64,000 nt of DNA from an uncultured Phycisphaerales bacterium. GTDB taxonomy: Bacteria > Planctomycetota > Phycisphaerae > Tepidisphaerales > Tepidisphaeraceae. The stretch is from NCBI GenBank assembly GCA_903871935.1, contig CAIQIQ010000006.1, positions 1 through 64,000 of the forward strand, read 5' to 3'. Shown here in pieces: positions 30,412 through 40,177 of this stretch (the stretch's first letter is position 1; the number at the start of each line of letters is the position of its first letter). The translations under genes were made by a program, and so were the position numbers. A model generated the notes under the pieces. It saw nothing but the letters and a program-made list of their open reading frames with translations, searched no databases and was not told the origin of the DNA.

Positions 30412-32397
30412 ATGAGATGGGTTACTTTCATGCTGGTGGCGACGTTGGTTCCGGCGGCTGTGCGTGCGGTTCGGGCCGAGGATGATGCGGATCAATGGCC
30501 CAAGCCGGTTGGGCCGAATCTGGTGGCCAACGACGGATTTGAGCAGGTGGACAAAGGCCAGGTCGCGGTCTGGTCGGCCGAGGCACCCGTGTATACGAGT
30601 GATAAGAGCCAGAAGCATGGTGGTGAGGCGAGCCTGAAGTACAGCAACGCCGATCCGCGAAAGTATGTGCTGGCAGGTCAGAAGGTGAAGTTGGAGCCGG
30701 GGGCGTTGTACGATTACGGCGGATGGGTCCGCACCGAGAACGTCACGGGCACGGACACGGGGGCGGGACTGTGCCTGGAGTGGAGCGATGCCAATGGGAA
30801 GTACCTGGGTGGGTCGTATGGCGCGGGGGTGAAAGGCACGCATGACTGGATGCGCGTGCACACGTTGTTGCGAGTCCCGGCCAATGCGGCGGGGTTCAGC
30901 CTGACATGCTACGTGCGCAGGGGGATGGCCGGCACAGCATGGTTTGACGATATCACACTGACGAAGATGGCGGATCGTCCGATGCAGGTCGTGCTGCTGG
31001 AGCCGAATTACCGCGGGTGGATAGCCGGTGACAGGATCCGGTTCCGGGCACTGCTGAACCTGAACGAGAACCCGGCGGCGGCGAGCAGCGCGCTGCAGGT
31101 GACGGCGGAACTTCAGGATGCCGATGGCAAGCCGCTTGGCGGCAACATGTCGACGAAGCAGGATGTGCAAGCCGGGCAGAAGTCGTGCGACCTGGATCTG
31201 CCGGCTCCGCCGGCAGGGCAGGCCGGGCCGTGGAAGCTGTTCGTGCGGCTAAGCGAGCGGGCGCGGGAAGAGATCATTACCAGTACGGAACTGCTGCGAC
31301 GTGCTCCCGCGCCCACTGCGACACCAGGCGTCACGTTTGACCAGCGGGGCAGGACGATCGTGGCGGGTAAGCCGTTCTTCCCGATCGGGTTCTACCTTGG
31401 CGGCATCAGCGAGGAGGATCTCACGCTGCTGAACCAGAGCAAGGTGAACTGCATCATGCCGTATACTTCACCCACGCGCGAGCAGATGGACCTGGCGCAG
31501 AAGCACAACCTGCGGGTGATCTATTCCACGAAGGACTGGTACTTTGGGACGCAATGGACGCCGGCATGGCTTAAGAGCGAAGCGCAGGAGGAGACGGCGG
31601 TTCGCGAACGAGTGCGCGAGATGCGCGACCACCCGGCACTGCTGGCGTGGTATCTGAACGATGAGTTACCTGTGTCCTATCGGAACAGACTCACAGCTCA
31701 CTACCGGTGGACAGCGCTAGAGGACCCGAATCATCCCGCCTGGGCGGTGTTGTACCAGGTGGATGAAATGGAGCGGTACCTGGGGACGTGCGATGTGATC
31801 GGAAGCGATCCGTATCCGATCGGCAGCGTGCTCCCGGGGCTGAACCGGGCTTCGCTGGCGAGCGAATGGACGCGCAAGACGGTAGCAGGCATGCAGCATG
31901 CCCGGCCGGTGTGGATGGTGCCGCAAGCGTTTAGCCATTCGGCATATAACAAGAGCGCTGCCCAGCGCAGCCCAACCGCGCAGGAGATGCGAAGCATGTC
32001 ATGGCAGTGCATCGCGGAGGGGGCGACCGGGCTGGTGTATTACTCATGGTTTGATCTGCGCAAGTCGCCGGATGTGCCGTTTGCGGACCAGTGGGCGCGC
32101 CTGCGCGAGATCATCGCTGAGATCGACCAGATGACGCCGGTCATTCTTGGCGAGGACAGCAGTGCGATCCGCGTAGAGACGAGCAAGCCGTGGCTGCACA
32201 CGTTGCTGCGACGTGCCGATGGCAAGGATTATGTGCTCCTGGTGAGTGACGGCGATGGCGAAGGATCGGTGCAGATACAGGTAGCACAGGGAAAGACCGC
32301 TTCGGCAGTAATGGGGACTGCGAAAGTGGCACAATCCGGCCAGGCGGTGCAGGTGGAGCTATCGAAGCTGGGAGTGGTCATGATCGCAGTGCAGTAG
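30412..32397 (+). CDS. secreted glycoside-hydrolase-like protein with N-terminal carbohydrate-binding-like domain
   Basis: A 661-residue exported protein. The N-terminus is a signal peptide (about 1-23, cleavage near VRA). Residues 35-185 look like a beta-sandwich carbohydrate-binding module (NLVANDGFEQ, then repeated G.W.. and DDITL patterns). The central and C-terminal part (about 330-600) resembles a TIM barrel: FFPIGFYLGGISEEDLTLL, NCIMPYTSPTREQMD, HNLRVIYSTKDWYFG and WYLNDELP near 420, whose glutamate is a candidate catalytic acid, and TGLVYYSWFDL near 545. The exact GH family is not certain. It forms a same-strand pair with the TPR protein, 63 bases apart. Confidence 0.75.
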   Translation: MRWVTFMLVATLVPAAVRAVRAEDDADQWPKPVGPNLVANDGFEQVDKGQVAVWSAEAPVYTSDKSQKHGGEASLKYSNADPRKYVLAGQKVKLEPGALYDYGGWVRTENVTGTDTGAGLCLEWSDANGKYLGGSYGAGVKGTHDWMRVHTLLRVPANAAGFSLTCYVRRGMAGTAWFDDITLTKMADRPMQVVLLEPNYRGWIAGDRIRFRALLNLNENPAAASSALQVTAELQDADGKPLGGNMSTKQDVQAGQKSCDLDLPAPPAGQAGPWKLFVRLSERAREEIITSTELLRRAPAPTATPGVTFDQRGRTIVAGKPFFPIGFYLGGISEEDLTLLNQSKVNCIMPYTSPTREQMDLAQKHNLRVIYSTKDWYFGTQWTPAWLKSEAQEETAVRERVREMRDHPALLAWYLNDELPVSYRNRLTAHYRWTALEDPNHPAWAVLYQVDEMERYLGTCDVIGSDPYPIGSVLPGLNRASLASEWTRKTVAGMQHARPVWMVPQAFSHSAYNKSAAQRSPTAQEMRSMSWQCIAEGATGLVYYSWFDLRKSPDVPFADQWARLREIIAEIDQMTPVILGEDSSAIRVETSKPWLHTLLRRADGKDYVLLVSDGDGEGSVQIQVAQGKTASAVMGTAKVAQSGQAVQVELSKLGVVMIAVQ

Positions 32398-32460
32398 GCG
32401 AGACCGCCTATGTTTGCGATGGAGTCGAGCCACCTCCGGCGGTATCCTCGCGGGCAGGTG

Positions 32461-34113
32461 ATGAAGCGACGGTTGTCCATCTTCGTGATCATCGTGGCGG
32501 TGCTGCTGGTCTTCGCGCCGGCCGCCATGTTCGAGTTCGTCGAGTGGGATGACAACCAACTGATCACGGGCAATCCGTACGTTGTCCCGCCCACGCTGGG
32601 CGGGGCTTTGACGGCATGGCAGAAGCCGTATCAGCATCTGTACATTCCACTGACATACAACGCATGGGCGCTGCTTGCGTCGGCGGGCGATCCGGGCGGC
32701 GCTGCGGGCATGCCCAATCCGTATCTCTTTCATACCGCCAACATCATCCTGCATCTTGGTTCGGCGCTACTGCTGTATGGGATTGCCCGGCGGGTGGTCG
32801 GATCGGTATGGCCGGCCGCTGCCTGCGCGATCTTGTGGGCCGTGCATCCGTTGCAGGTGGAGGCAGTGGCGTGGGCAACCGGGATGAAGGATGTTCTCTC
32901 TGGGTTCCTCGCGATGCTGGCGCTGCACATCTACATTCGGGGGGCCACAGCCTCATCTCGCTCGCGTTTGCATGCATGGTGGTATGTCCTTTCGGGTCTG
33001 TGTCTGGGGATGGCATCACTGGCCAAGCCGGGAGTGATGACGGTGCCGCTGGTGGCACTGGCGATCGATGTCGGGCTGCTGAAGCGGCCTTGGAAGACGG
33101 TCCTGGGGTGCCTAGCGCCGATGCTGGTGGCGGTGGTACCAAGTGTGGTGGTGACCATGCTGGTTCAGCCGACAGGGGGTCTGCATCTTTGTGAACTCTG
33201 GCAGCGGCCATTCATCGCCGGGCATGCCATGGCGACCTATCTGCTGAAGCTTGTATGGCCGGGCGCGCTGAGCATCGACTATGGCCTCTCGCCACAATAC
33301 GTGTTGCAGGGGCGATGGATATGGTTTGCGTGGATTGTGCCGCTGTGTGTGGCGGTTGCAGCATGGTCGTATCGGCCGCTGCGGCGGGAACTGAACAGCG
33401 GGCTGGCGATCTTTGTGTTGGTGTTGGCGCCGGTGCTGGGGCTGATGCCGTTCCTGTTTCAGGTCTACTCGACAGTGGCCGATCGGTATGTCTATCTGGC
33501 GATGATCGGGCCGGGGTTGGCGCTGGCGTATCTGCTTGAGCGGGCGCCGCGACGATATGCGGTGGTGGGAGGCGTTGTGGTCCTGGCGGCATTGGCAGCG
33601 CGGAGCATGGTGCAGGTGCAGACCTGGCGAGATACCGATGCACTGCTCGAGCATACGATGGCGGTGAACCCGCGCAGCTACCTGGCGCAGAACAACCTGG
33701 GCACACTGCTGATCAACCGCGGCGCTCGACTTCTGAGGCAGGCACAAAGCCAGGAGGATGCGGCGGGCGGAAAGGCGATGATGGATGCGGGGGAGTCGCA
33801 CTTGAAGAAGGCGCTAGAGATCTGGGGCGACTATCCGGCCGCTTGGGATGCGCTCTCGACCTATTACCTGAAGACCGGGCGCATCGAGGAGGGACTGGAT
33901 ACGTGGCAGAAGGCGGTGGATGCCTACGACCGCATGCCGCCGTCGCTAATGGAGCGGTCGAGGATGCGTGTGGCGCTGGCGCAAGCGTGCCTGAGGAACG
34001 GCCGGCGTGAGCAGGCGATCATCAACCTGAAGGCGTTCCTGCAGCGTCATCCCGGCGATACCGAAGCGACCGAACTGCTGCATCAGGCGACCCCATCTCA
34101 TTCTGGCAACTAA
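32461..34113 (+). CDS. TMTC/O-mannosyltransferase-like membrane protein with TPR repeats
   Basis: A 550-residue protein with about ten membrane segments in its first 400 residues and TPR-like repeats at about 405-540 (AQNNLGTLLINRG, YPAAWDALSTYYLKTGRIEEG, RVALAQACLRNGRREQAIINL). The pattern WDDNQLITGNPYV near residue 25 and LLYGIARRVVG are typical of TMTC/PMT-like GT-C glycosyltransferases; the DD pair in the first loop fits the GT-C metal or substrate site. It may attach sugars to proteins or cell-surface glycans. The start ATG 32461 is chosen because the membrane segment begins there; the frame is open to 32410. It ends 54 bases before the HigBA pair. Confidence 0.82.
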   Translation: MKRRLSIFVIIVAVLLVFAPAAMFEFVEWDDNQLITGNPYVVPPTLGGALTAWQKPYQHLYIPLTYNAWALLASAGDPGGAAGMPNPYLFHTANIILHLGSALLLYGIARRVVGSVWPAAACAILWAVHPLQVEAVAWATGMKDVLSGFLAMLALHIYIRGATASSRSRLHAWWYVLSGLCLGMASLAKPGVMTVPLVALAIDVGLLKRPWKTVLGCLAPMLVAVVPSVVVTMLVQPTGGLHLCELWQRPFIAGHAMATYLLKLVWPGALSIDYGLSPQYVLQGRWIWFAWIVPLCVAVAAWSYRPLRRELNSGLAIFVLVLAPVLGLMPFLFQVYSTVADRYVYLAMIGPGLALAYLLERAPRRYAVVGGVVVLAALAARSMVQVQTWRDTDALLEHTMAVNPRSYLAQNNLGTLLINRGARLLRQAQSQEDAAGGKAMMDAGESHLKKALEIWGDYPAAWDALSTYYLKTGRIEEGLDTWQKAVDAYDRMPPSLMERSRMRVALAQACLRNGRREQAIINLKAFLQRHPGDTEATELLHQATPSHSGN

Positions 34114-34167
34114 TGCGCACTAGTATTCCGTTGATCGTATCACGGGAAACGATATAATCTGAGACCC

Positions 34168-34446
34168 ATGATCCGAAGTTTCCGGTGCCGGGACACGGAA
34201 CGCCTGGCGAATGATGAGCTCGTCAGGCGATTCCGCTCGATCGAGCGGGTCGCCAGGCGGAAGCTTGAACTTCTTGCCAGCGCCGTGGATCTGTACGATC
34301 TTCGCTCGCCTCCTGGCAACTATCTTGAGGCGCTCAAAGGTGATCGAGCAGGTCAGCACAGCATCCGGATCAACGATCAGTGGCGGATCTGTTTTGTGTG
34401 GCGGGACGGTGCGGCGTGGGATGTTGAGATCGTGGATTACCACTAG
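34168..34446 (+). CDS. HigB/RelE-type toxin (plasmid-maintenance killer family)
   Basis: A 92-residue toxin of the plasmid-maintenance-system killer family. Seen: MIRSFRCRDTERLANDE at the start, LDLLASAVDLYDLRSPPGN-like middle with the conserved SPPGN, and the end GQHSIRINDQWRICFVW then VEIVDYH, which carry the conserved histidine and arginine of the catalytic site. The antitoxin gene starts nine bases later. It is distinct from the HigB pair at 27216. Confidence 0.93.
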   Translation: MIRSFRCRDTERLANDELVRRFRSIERVARRKLELLASAVDLYDLRSPPGNYLEALKGDRAGQHSIRINDQWRICFVWRDGAAWDVEIVDYH

Positions 34447-34455
34447 AGGTGCAGT

Positions 34456-34758
34456 ATGACAACAAAGCTAGACCCCATCACGCCCGGCGAGATTCTCCTG
34501 GAGGAGTATCTTGTGCCAATGGTCATCAGCCAGAACCAGTTGGCCCGTGCCATTGATGTCCCGGCCGGGCGGATCAATGAAATCGTTCTGGGAAGGCGGG
34601 CGATCACAGCGGATACGGCCGCACGGCTTGCCGTCTATTTCGGCACGAGCGTGGACCTGTGGATTAACCTGCAGGCTCGGTATGATGCGAAGGTCGCGGG
34701 CGAGAAACTGGTTCCGCGACTTCGCCAGCGGATTCGGCCACATCGGGATGCGGCGTAG
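34456..34758 (+). CDS. HigA/VapI family antitoxin
   Basis: A 100-residue XRE-type antitoxin partner of the preceding toxin. It has ITPGEILLEEYLVPM near residue 8, the helix-turn-helix LARAIDVPAGRINEIVLGRR and TADTAARLAVYFGTSVDLW near 55, all standard for the family. The basic C-terminus RLRQRIRPHRD is typical. It is nine bases after the toxin gene, so probably cotranscribed. Confidence 0.93.
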   Translation: MTTKLDPITPGEILLEEYLVPMVISQNQLARAIDVPAGRINEIVLGRRAITADTAARLAVYFGTSVDLWINLQARYDAKVAGEKLVPRLRQRIRPHRDAA

Positions 34759-34881
34759 CCTGGACCCAACACTAGTGGTCGCTTGTGCAAGGCGCTGCCT
34801 GTGCCCGGGTCCGCTTGGACACTTCGAATTGCATCGGTGCGCAGCGACTGCGGGGCGATAGAGACGTAATTAACCGGCAAC

Positions 34882-36648
34882 TCAGGTTTCTTCGTAGATC
34901 TTTTCGCCTTTGTCGAGACGGACGGCGGTGGTGGCGGTTTTGAGTTGGGCTCGGCGCGTGGGGCAGAAGGCGGCGAGGTCGCGAATGGCCGCGACGAAGA
35001 GGTGCTCGGATTCGGGTTGGTCGGGCCACTCCCTGGCTTGCTGATATGCAGCTTCGAGGACTTGCAGGGTGTGGAAATCGAGATCTTCGCGGACGGTAGC
35101 CAGGGCGAGAGTATCGACGAGGGCGGCGAGCGGGTGCTTGAGCCGCAGATAACGGACGACCAGATCGGCCGCGAGGGTGAGATTGGACTGCTGGTCCAGG
35201 GTCTTGAGGATATCGGTGCGCAGGGTGTTGGGATCTGTGGGGAGCGATTCAAGTTGGGCGGCCGATTGCGGCGTCTCGCCGGGTAGCCGGGCGGGAGGGA
35301 CGTTGAGGAAGCGGTCCATGTACACGGAAAGGGCTGCGTGGAAGATGCTGCGGACGACGTCCGGGGTGGGTGAGCGTTTGACGGCCTGATGGACGGCGTT
35401 GGCGAAGGTGAAGGTGTGTTGGGGATTGAACCAGTCGCCCACTTCGTTGGAGGTGGCGAAACGGGCGAGTCGCATGCCAGCAGCGTAGGCGATGCGCTTG
35501 GAAAGCTCGGAGGGAGGCGCGCCGTCGGCAAGGGCATCGCGAAGGGCGGCGATGATGGCCAGGGGATCGTCGGCCAGGAGGGTGGTGGCAAGAGTGGTGC
35601 TGGACCAGTTGAGGCGGCAGGGCTTTTGCAGGAGGGCAGGGAGTTGGGCTTCGGCAGCGCGCAACGGGGCGAGGATTTGAATCGGCTCGTGCCAGGCGGC
35701 GGATTCCTCGGTGCCGCGCCCGGCGAGAATCGGGTCAATGTTGAGGGCGAGAATGGAAGGAGCGAATTCCCAGCCGATCTGGTCGAGAAGTTCGATCTGC
35801 TTGTTGGAGAAATCCAATTGATGTCCCTGGCCGCGATACACCTGGTCGCTGACGGCGGCGAAGAGCATCTCGGCGACCAACGGAGGTTCTGCGGATGCGG
35901 CCGCAGTTCGGAGGATTCGCTCGGTGCCGTCGCGGTCGCGCGCGGCGATCCATTGGCGGAGCCAGCGTTTGAGAAGTTCGGGAGAGTGTGTGCCCGCGCC
36001 CTCCCCCTCAACGTCCAGAGGTTCCAGCGGCATTCTGCGTACGGAAGAGGCGGCCGCCTGGGCGATGGCGCGGGCGCTGCGCAGCAGGAGAAGGTAGGTC
36101 GTTTCTTCTGAGAGCACGCTCAGGAGATTGCCTGTGATGGCCAGCTCAGTGATGCCCGTGGGAGTGCTGGCGTGGTCCACGGCGAATCGGGCGATTTCGC
36201 GGATGATCTCGGCGGGAGGGGTCTTGGCGTGGAGAAGTCCGACGATCGCCTTGGCCTGGAGGAGAGCGATGTTCTGGCGAAGCCCCTGGCGGAGACGCCG
36301 GAGGTGATACTCCCTGTCGGGGCGCTGACGCGGCGTGGCGGCGACGAAGAGAGCGCCATCTTCAACTTTCGTTTCGAATGAGGGGACATCGTCGGCCCAC
36401 GTGTCGAAGGTGCAGCCGCTGCAGAGGTCAAAACGGGCCTGATGCCACTGGCAGGTGAGAATGCCATCTTTGAGAGTGCCTTTATGAAGGGGGAACCCCA
36501 GGTGGGGACAACGGTTGTCGACGGCGCAGAAGGCGCCGTTGCTGGACCAGATGGAGATGGGACGGTCGGAGCCTTGCAAAACGGTGACGACCTTCTTGCG
36601 CAGGTCATCCACTGGGCCGACGCGGATCCAGGCGGGAGCTTGTGGCAT
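34882..36648 (-). CDS. Rieske [2Fe-2S] domain protein with a large C-terminal helical domain
   Basis: A 588-residue protein whose first 110 residues form a Rieske [2Fe-2S] domain, with the ligand motifs CPHLGFPLHKG and CQWHQARFDLCSG, giving two cysteines and two histidines for the cluster. The remaining 470 residues are helical, mostly neutral and without a catalytic motif I recognise. Typical Rieske oxygenase alpha subunits have a C-terminal iron-binding domain of about 300 residues with a 2-His-1-carboxylate site, which is not evident here. Several C-terminal segments (for example LLRSARAIAQAAASS) suggest a repeat-like helical bundle. It has no signal peptide and sits between HigBA and the GH42-like gene, divergent from the latter. 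Confidence 0.87.
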   Translation of the reverse strand: MPQAPAWIRVGPVDDLRKKVVTVLQGSDRPISIWSSNGAFCAVDNRCPHLGFPLHKGTLKDGILTCQWHQARFDLCSGCTFDTWADDVPSFETKVEDGALFVAATPRQRPDREYHLRRLRQGLRQNIALLQAKAIVGLLHAKTPPAEIIREIARFAVDHASTPTGITELAITGNLLSVLSEETTYLLLLRSARAIAQAAASSVRRMPLEPLDVEGEGAGTHSPELLKRWLRQWIAARDRDGTERILRTAAASAEPPLVAEMLFAAVSDQVYRGQGHQLDFSNKQIELLDQIGWEFAPSILALNIDPILAGRGTEESAAWHEPIQILAPLRAAEAQLPALLQKPCRLNWSSTTLATTLLADDPLAIIAALRDALADGAPPSELSKRIAYAAGMRLARFATSNEVGDWFNPQHTFTFANAVHQAVKRSPTPDVVRSIFHAALSVYMDRFLNVPPARLPGETPQSAAQLESLPTDPNTLRTDILKTLDQQSNLTLAADLVVRYLRLKHPLAALVDTLALATVREDLDFHTLQVLEAAYQQAREWPDQPESEHLFVAAIRDLAAFCPTRRAQLKTATTAVRLDKGEKIYEET

Positions 36649-36779
36649 CGTTCACCTCGTGGGTTCGCAGGCGAGAATCAAACTGCAGCAATTCTAGGCG
36701 CGGGGGTGCTGCAACATAACGTGCGCAATGACGGTAATGCGCGCTGAACAGATAGTGTTTGGTTAGAGAGGAACGTTCC
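36649..36779. other. divergent intergenic region between the Rieske and GH42-like genes
   Basis: A short region that should hold the promoters of both divergent genes. Toward the plus strand, GAGAGGAA before ATG 36780 is a good ribosome binding site. No operator palindrome was recognised. Confidence 0.4.
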
Positions 36780-39700
36780 ATGCGATGTCTGGCGATCGTG
36801 ATTGGGCTTGCGGTGTGGGTGCTCGGTCTTCCAGTACTTGCTGCGACCACTCTCGATTCGGTGCCGCTGATGGATTTTGCGCGGGAGTTGCCAAATGCCT
36901 CCGCCGGAACCACTCTGGAACGAACTGATGAGCACACAGCGGCCGGTAAGGCGATCAAGGCGACTTTTGGCTCGGCCGGCGGATACTTCGATTGCTGGAC
37001 ACCGGCCGTGCGCGACTGGACCGGCTACGAGTTCCTCGCCGTGGATGTCTACAACGCCGCGAACAAGATGCTCAAGATCGGGGTGCTGGTCCGTGACTCT
37101 GTCGGAGATGGCAGTTACGGCGACCGGTATAACGGCGACTTCCAACTCGTCCCGGGAACAAACTCGATCAAGATCCCGCTGTCCGGGATGATTACCGGCG
37201 GTAGCCATCGCGTTCTGGATCTGCGCCAGGTCAAGAGTTGGGGCATTGTTGGCGACAAGAACTGCATCCTGCACTTCAGCAATTTGCGACTGACGGTCAG
37301 CGAGGTGCCGGGCTTGAACATCCTGCCCCTGGTGGACTGCGACAGCGGCCGTACGCCCAATGATGGATCGCTGAAGGTATTCCTGTCGGACAAGTACGTG
37401 CATCCGGCCGTGCGATTGGGACTCAAGTGCGTTGTCTCGACGGGTTGGGTTGGCGGCTACGGTACCGAGGGGGTAGCAAGTCAACGCTGGGCGTCGTTCG
37501 ACTTCCTCCGTTTTCACGCTTACTACGCCGGGACGAAGTCTTTGAACGCCGTGCTGCAACTGCATGATGCCAAGGGCGGGCAGGCGATCGTGCCGCTGAC
37601 ATTCGAGCCCGGCCGCGAGATCGACGCCGAGGTGCCCATGGCGGGTCTGACCGGCCTGCGAGACCGGGATGCTATCGACCAGTGGAATCTGCGGTTCGAT
37701 AGCACCGATGGGCAACCACTGTACCTAAGCTACATCCGTCTGGTCAAAGGCGATGAGAGTAAGAAGACGTATCCCGCACGGACGGCCAGCGCGCAGGATG
37801 CAGCGCTATCGGCATTGCGCGATCAAGCTGCCGTCGAACTGGACAAACTGAACCAGTGGATTCGGCAGGCTCGCGCTGTCGGCGCTGATACTTCGTACTA
37901 CGAGATCCTGCCGGTGGTCGCCGAAGTTGCCTTGGACTATCGCTGGTTCATGCCGAGTTGCGCAGATGAGCGAGCTGGATATGCGCGTTTCATCACTGAG
38001 CAGTGCCGGCAGGCGGTGGCCGAACTGGACCAGGTGGCGGCCGGCAAACGCCAACCGCTGAAGGTTCCAACTCCGCCGGAGATCGCCAGGATCAAGGCGG
38101 CCGGCAGCCATTTTCAGGAGGATGGGCGAGCGAGGCTGCTATTGAACTCACAGGATGGTGTGCCCGGCGCCAACCCCTTGCTGAGCGGTCCGCCTTTCTA
38201 CCTCGCTACCTCTTCCGGCTCGGGTGGATCGCGATGGGATGTGCGCGATTGCCCGATCTGGGATGTCTACCAGAAGAACCCCGAGACCCACCGTGTCGGT
38301 TGGGATGGCTGGTGTGGCCATTACGTCTGCGATGCATCGTCGATGGGCGGCCAAGGTGAGAGCGTGGTCATCTGCATCGAAAGCCAACTGACGCGGCAGG
38401 CGATCGCGGACTTCATTCGCCAGAAGACGGCTCCATTGCTCCAGCGAAACAAGGACCTGCCGATCCACGGCATCAACTGGGAGGCGGCTTACTGCTGCTA
38501 CTGCGATACGACCGCCCAGATGTTCCGCAAGTTCGTTGCCCAGCGGCACGGAGACATCGCTACCTTGAACAAGATATGGGGCACCAGCTATGCCTCGTTC
38601 GATGAAGTCCCGTTGCCGCACCATACAAAGATGGCGCAGAACCGCGCAGCCTGGTTCGACTTCGCGGATTTCAACTGCCAGCGCTTTGCCGACCACTATG
38701 CACGGGTGGCGGCGCAACTTCGCGAGGCCGATCCGCGACCGGACCGTCTGCTGGTGGGCGGCGGGCCAGGATATGCCTTCCACGGCACGATCGGCCTGAG
38801 CGGCGTCGATGTCGAGATGATGCATTCGAGCTTGGACAAAGGCGCAATCCTCAATGAGAGCGGCGGCCAGTTCTACGTGACCGACCTCCTGCGCAGCATC
38901 GCACGGCCTGACGAGATGGTCGTCGACCTGGAGTTCCATGGTTCGCGACCACCGTTGATCCTGGGGCACCTGCTGCATGGAGACAGCGCGATAAGCTGGT
39001 GTGAGTGGCTGACCACTTCCAGCGGCTATGCCGGCCTCCGGGCAATCCCCTTCAACCGCGACTATCCGTTGAACCAGATCGCCATGCTTCTAAGGCAGAA
39101 CCTCGACGCAAGACGACTGGAACGGGAGATCGTCGCATTCGACAAGGCCCCGCGCGAGGTCGCTCTGCTCTACTCACGAACCTCGCTACTGCAGGTGCCG
39201 CCGGAGTTCTTGATGGCGGAACGCAGCCCCTATACCGCGGAACTGATCAATGCCTACCAGGGCGCCCAGGGCGCGGGCGCTGCCGTACGATTCGTCACTG
39301 AGAAACAGCTCCTGGAACGCCAGATCGGACAGACCAAGATACTGCTGGTCTCCGGTGTCATGTACCAGACGCAGGAAGTCACCGATGCGGTCATGAGATT
39401 CGTCGAAGAGGGCGGCACCGTCGTCGTGACCCCCAATAGCTGGTTGTTTGACCAGTACAACCGGCCGGCGGACTACCTCAATCGACTGGGCATCACGGTG
39501 GCGGCGATGCGAGACCCCAAGGCGAACAAACGGGTCGTCGTGGACCTTAACCGCGAAGGCGGCTTCCTGCAGGGCGAAGTCGAGGAAGTGCGTTTTTCGG
39601 ATGTGCCGCGAACTCAGATCCGCGCCGAAACCGGCGCCTTCGGGGCGCAGGAACTGGAGCTCAAGGGCGCTGGCACAGTGCAGGAGCTTCGGCTGTCGGA

Positions 39701-40103
39701 ACCGGCCAAGCCCATCGCCACATTCGCCGACGGGACGGCTGCCATGGCGGTGGTCCAGCACGGCAAGGGCAAGCTGTACTACTTGGCCAGTCCTCTGGAA
39801 CCCGCCAGCATGACAGCGCTGCTCGATCGACTCTACCCAGTTGCCGGCATATCGCGGCCGCTGGTTGCACGGTGCAAGGATGGATCGTTGCCGAGCGACT
39901 TCGAGTGCCGCAGCTTGGTCGAGGGCGATCGCCTGCTGTTCTACGTGATGAACCTGGGCAACCAGGCGGTCACGGTGGAGCTGTCAGGCCCGATCAAGCC
40001 CTTATCCATACGCAACCTGACAATCGACGCCGATTCGCCCGCGACCTTGACAGTGCCGGCGAAGGACCTCTGGATCCTGGAAACGAAGACACGCAGTCGC
40101 TGA
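36780..40103 (+). CDS. secreted GH42-like beta-galactosidase family protein
   Basis: A 1107-residue exported protein with a signal peptide (MRCLAIVIGLAVWVLGLPVL, cleavage near ALA at 22). Residues 25-180 and 190-330 look like two beta-sandwich carbohydrate-binding-like domains. The catalytic region resembles GH42: HGINWEAAYCCYCDTTA near 566, where the glutamate may be the acid/base, the signature TLNKIWGTSYASFDEV near 603 and a later DLEFHGSR near 720 that may hold the nucleophile. Beta-galactosidase trimerisation-like and small C-terminal beta domains follow. The substrate is probably a plant- or microbe-derived polysaccharide. Start ATG 36780 follows GAGAGGAA and begins at the signal peptide. 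Confidence 0.82.
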   Translation: MRCLAIVIGLAVWVLGLPVLAATTLDSVPLMDFARELPNASAGTTLERTDEHTAAGKAIKATFGSAGGYFDCWTPAVRDWTGYEFLAVDVYNAANKMLKIGVLVRDSVGDGSYGDRYNGDFQLVPGTNSIKIPLSGMITGGSHRVLDLRQVKSWGIVGDKNCILHFSNLRLTVSEVPGLNILPLVDCDSGRTPNDGSLKVFLSDKYVHPAVRLGLKCVVSTGWVGGYGTEGVASQRWASFDFLRFHAYYAGTKSLNAVLQLHDAKGGQAIVPLTFEPGREIDAEVPMAGLTGLRDRDAIDQWNLRFDSTDGQPLYLSYIRLVKGDESKKTYPARTASAQDAALSALRDQAAVELDKLNQWIRQARAVGADTSYYEILPVVAEVALDYRWFMPSCADERAGYARFITEQCRQAVAELDQVAAGKRQPLKVPTPPEIARIKAAGSHFQEDGRARLLLNSQDGVPGANPLLSGPPFYLATSSGSGGSRWDVRDCPIWDVYQKNPETHRVGWDGWCGHYVCDASSMGGQGESVVICIESQLTRQAIADFIRQKTAPLLQRNKDLPIHGINWEAAYCCYCDTTAQMFRKFVAQRHGDIATLNKIWGTSYASFDEVPLPHHTKMAQNRAAWFDFADFNCQRFADHYARVAAQLREADPRPDRLLVGGGPGYAFHGTIGLSGVDVEMMHSSLDKGAILNESGGQFYVTDLLRSIARPDEMVVDLEFHGSRPPLILGHLLHGDSAISWCEWLTTSSGYAGLRAIPFNRDYPLNQIAMLLRQNLDARRLEREIVAFDKAPREVALLYSRTSLLQVPPEFLMAERSPYTAELINAYQGAQGAGAAVRFVTEKQLLERQIGQTKILLVSGVMYQTQEVTDAVMRFVEEGGTVVVTPNSWLFDQYNRPADYLNRLGITVAAMRDPKANKRVVVDLNREGGFLQGEVEEVRFSDVPRTQIRAETGAFGAQELELKGAGTVQELRLSEPAKPIATFADGTAAMAVVQHGKGKLYYLASPLEPASMTALLDRLYPVAGISRPLVARCKDGSLPSDFECRSLVEGDRLLFYVMNLGNQAVTVELSGPIKPLSIRNLTIDADSPATLTVPAKDLWILETKTRSR

Positions 40104-40177
40104 CGCTCTGCATGCGCTCTGATAGAATGGGCGCGAGTCGTGATCTGATGCATGCACCACTCTACGAGGCTCTGCTG

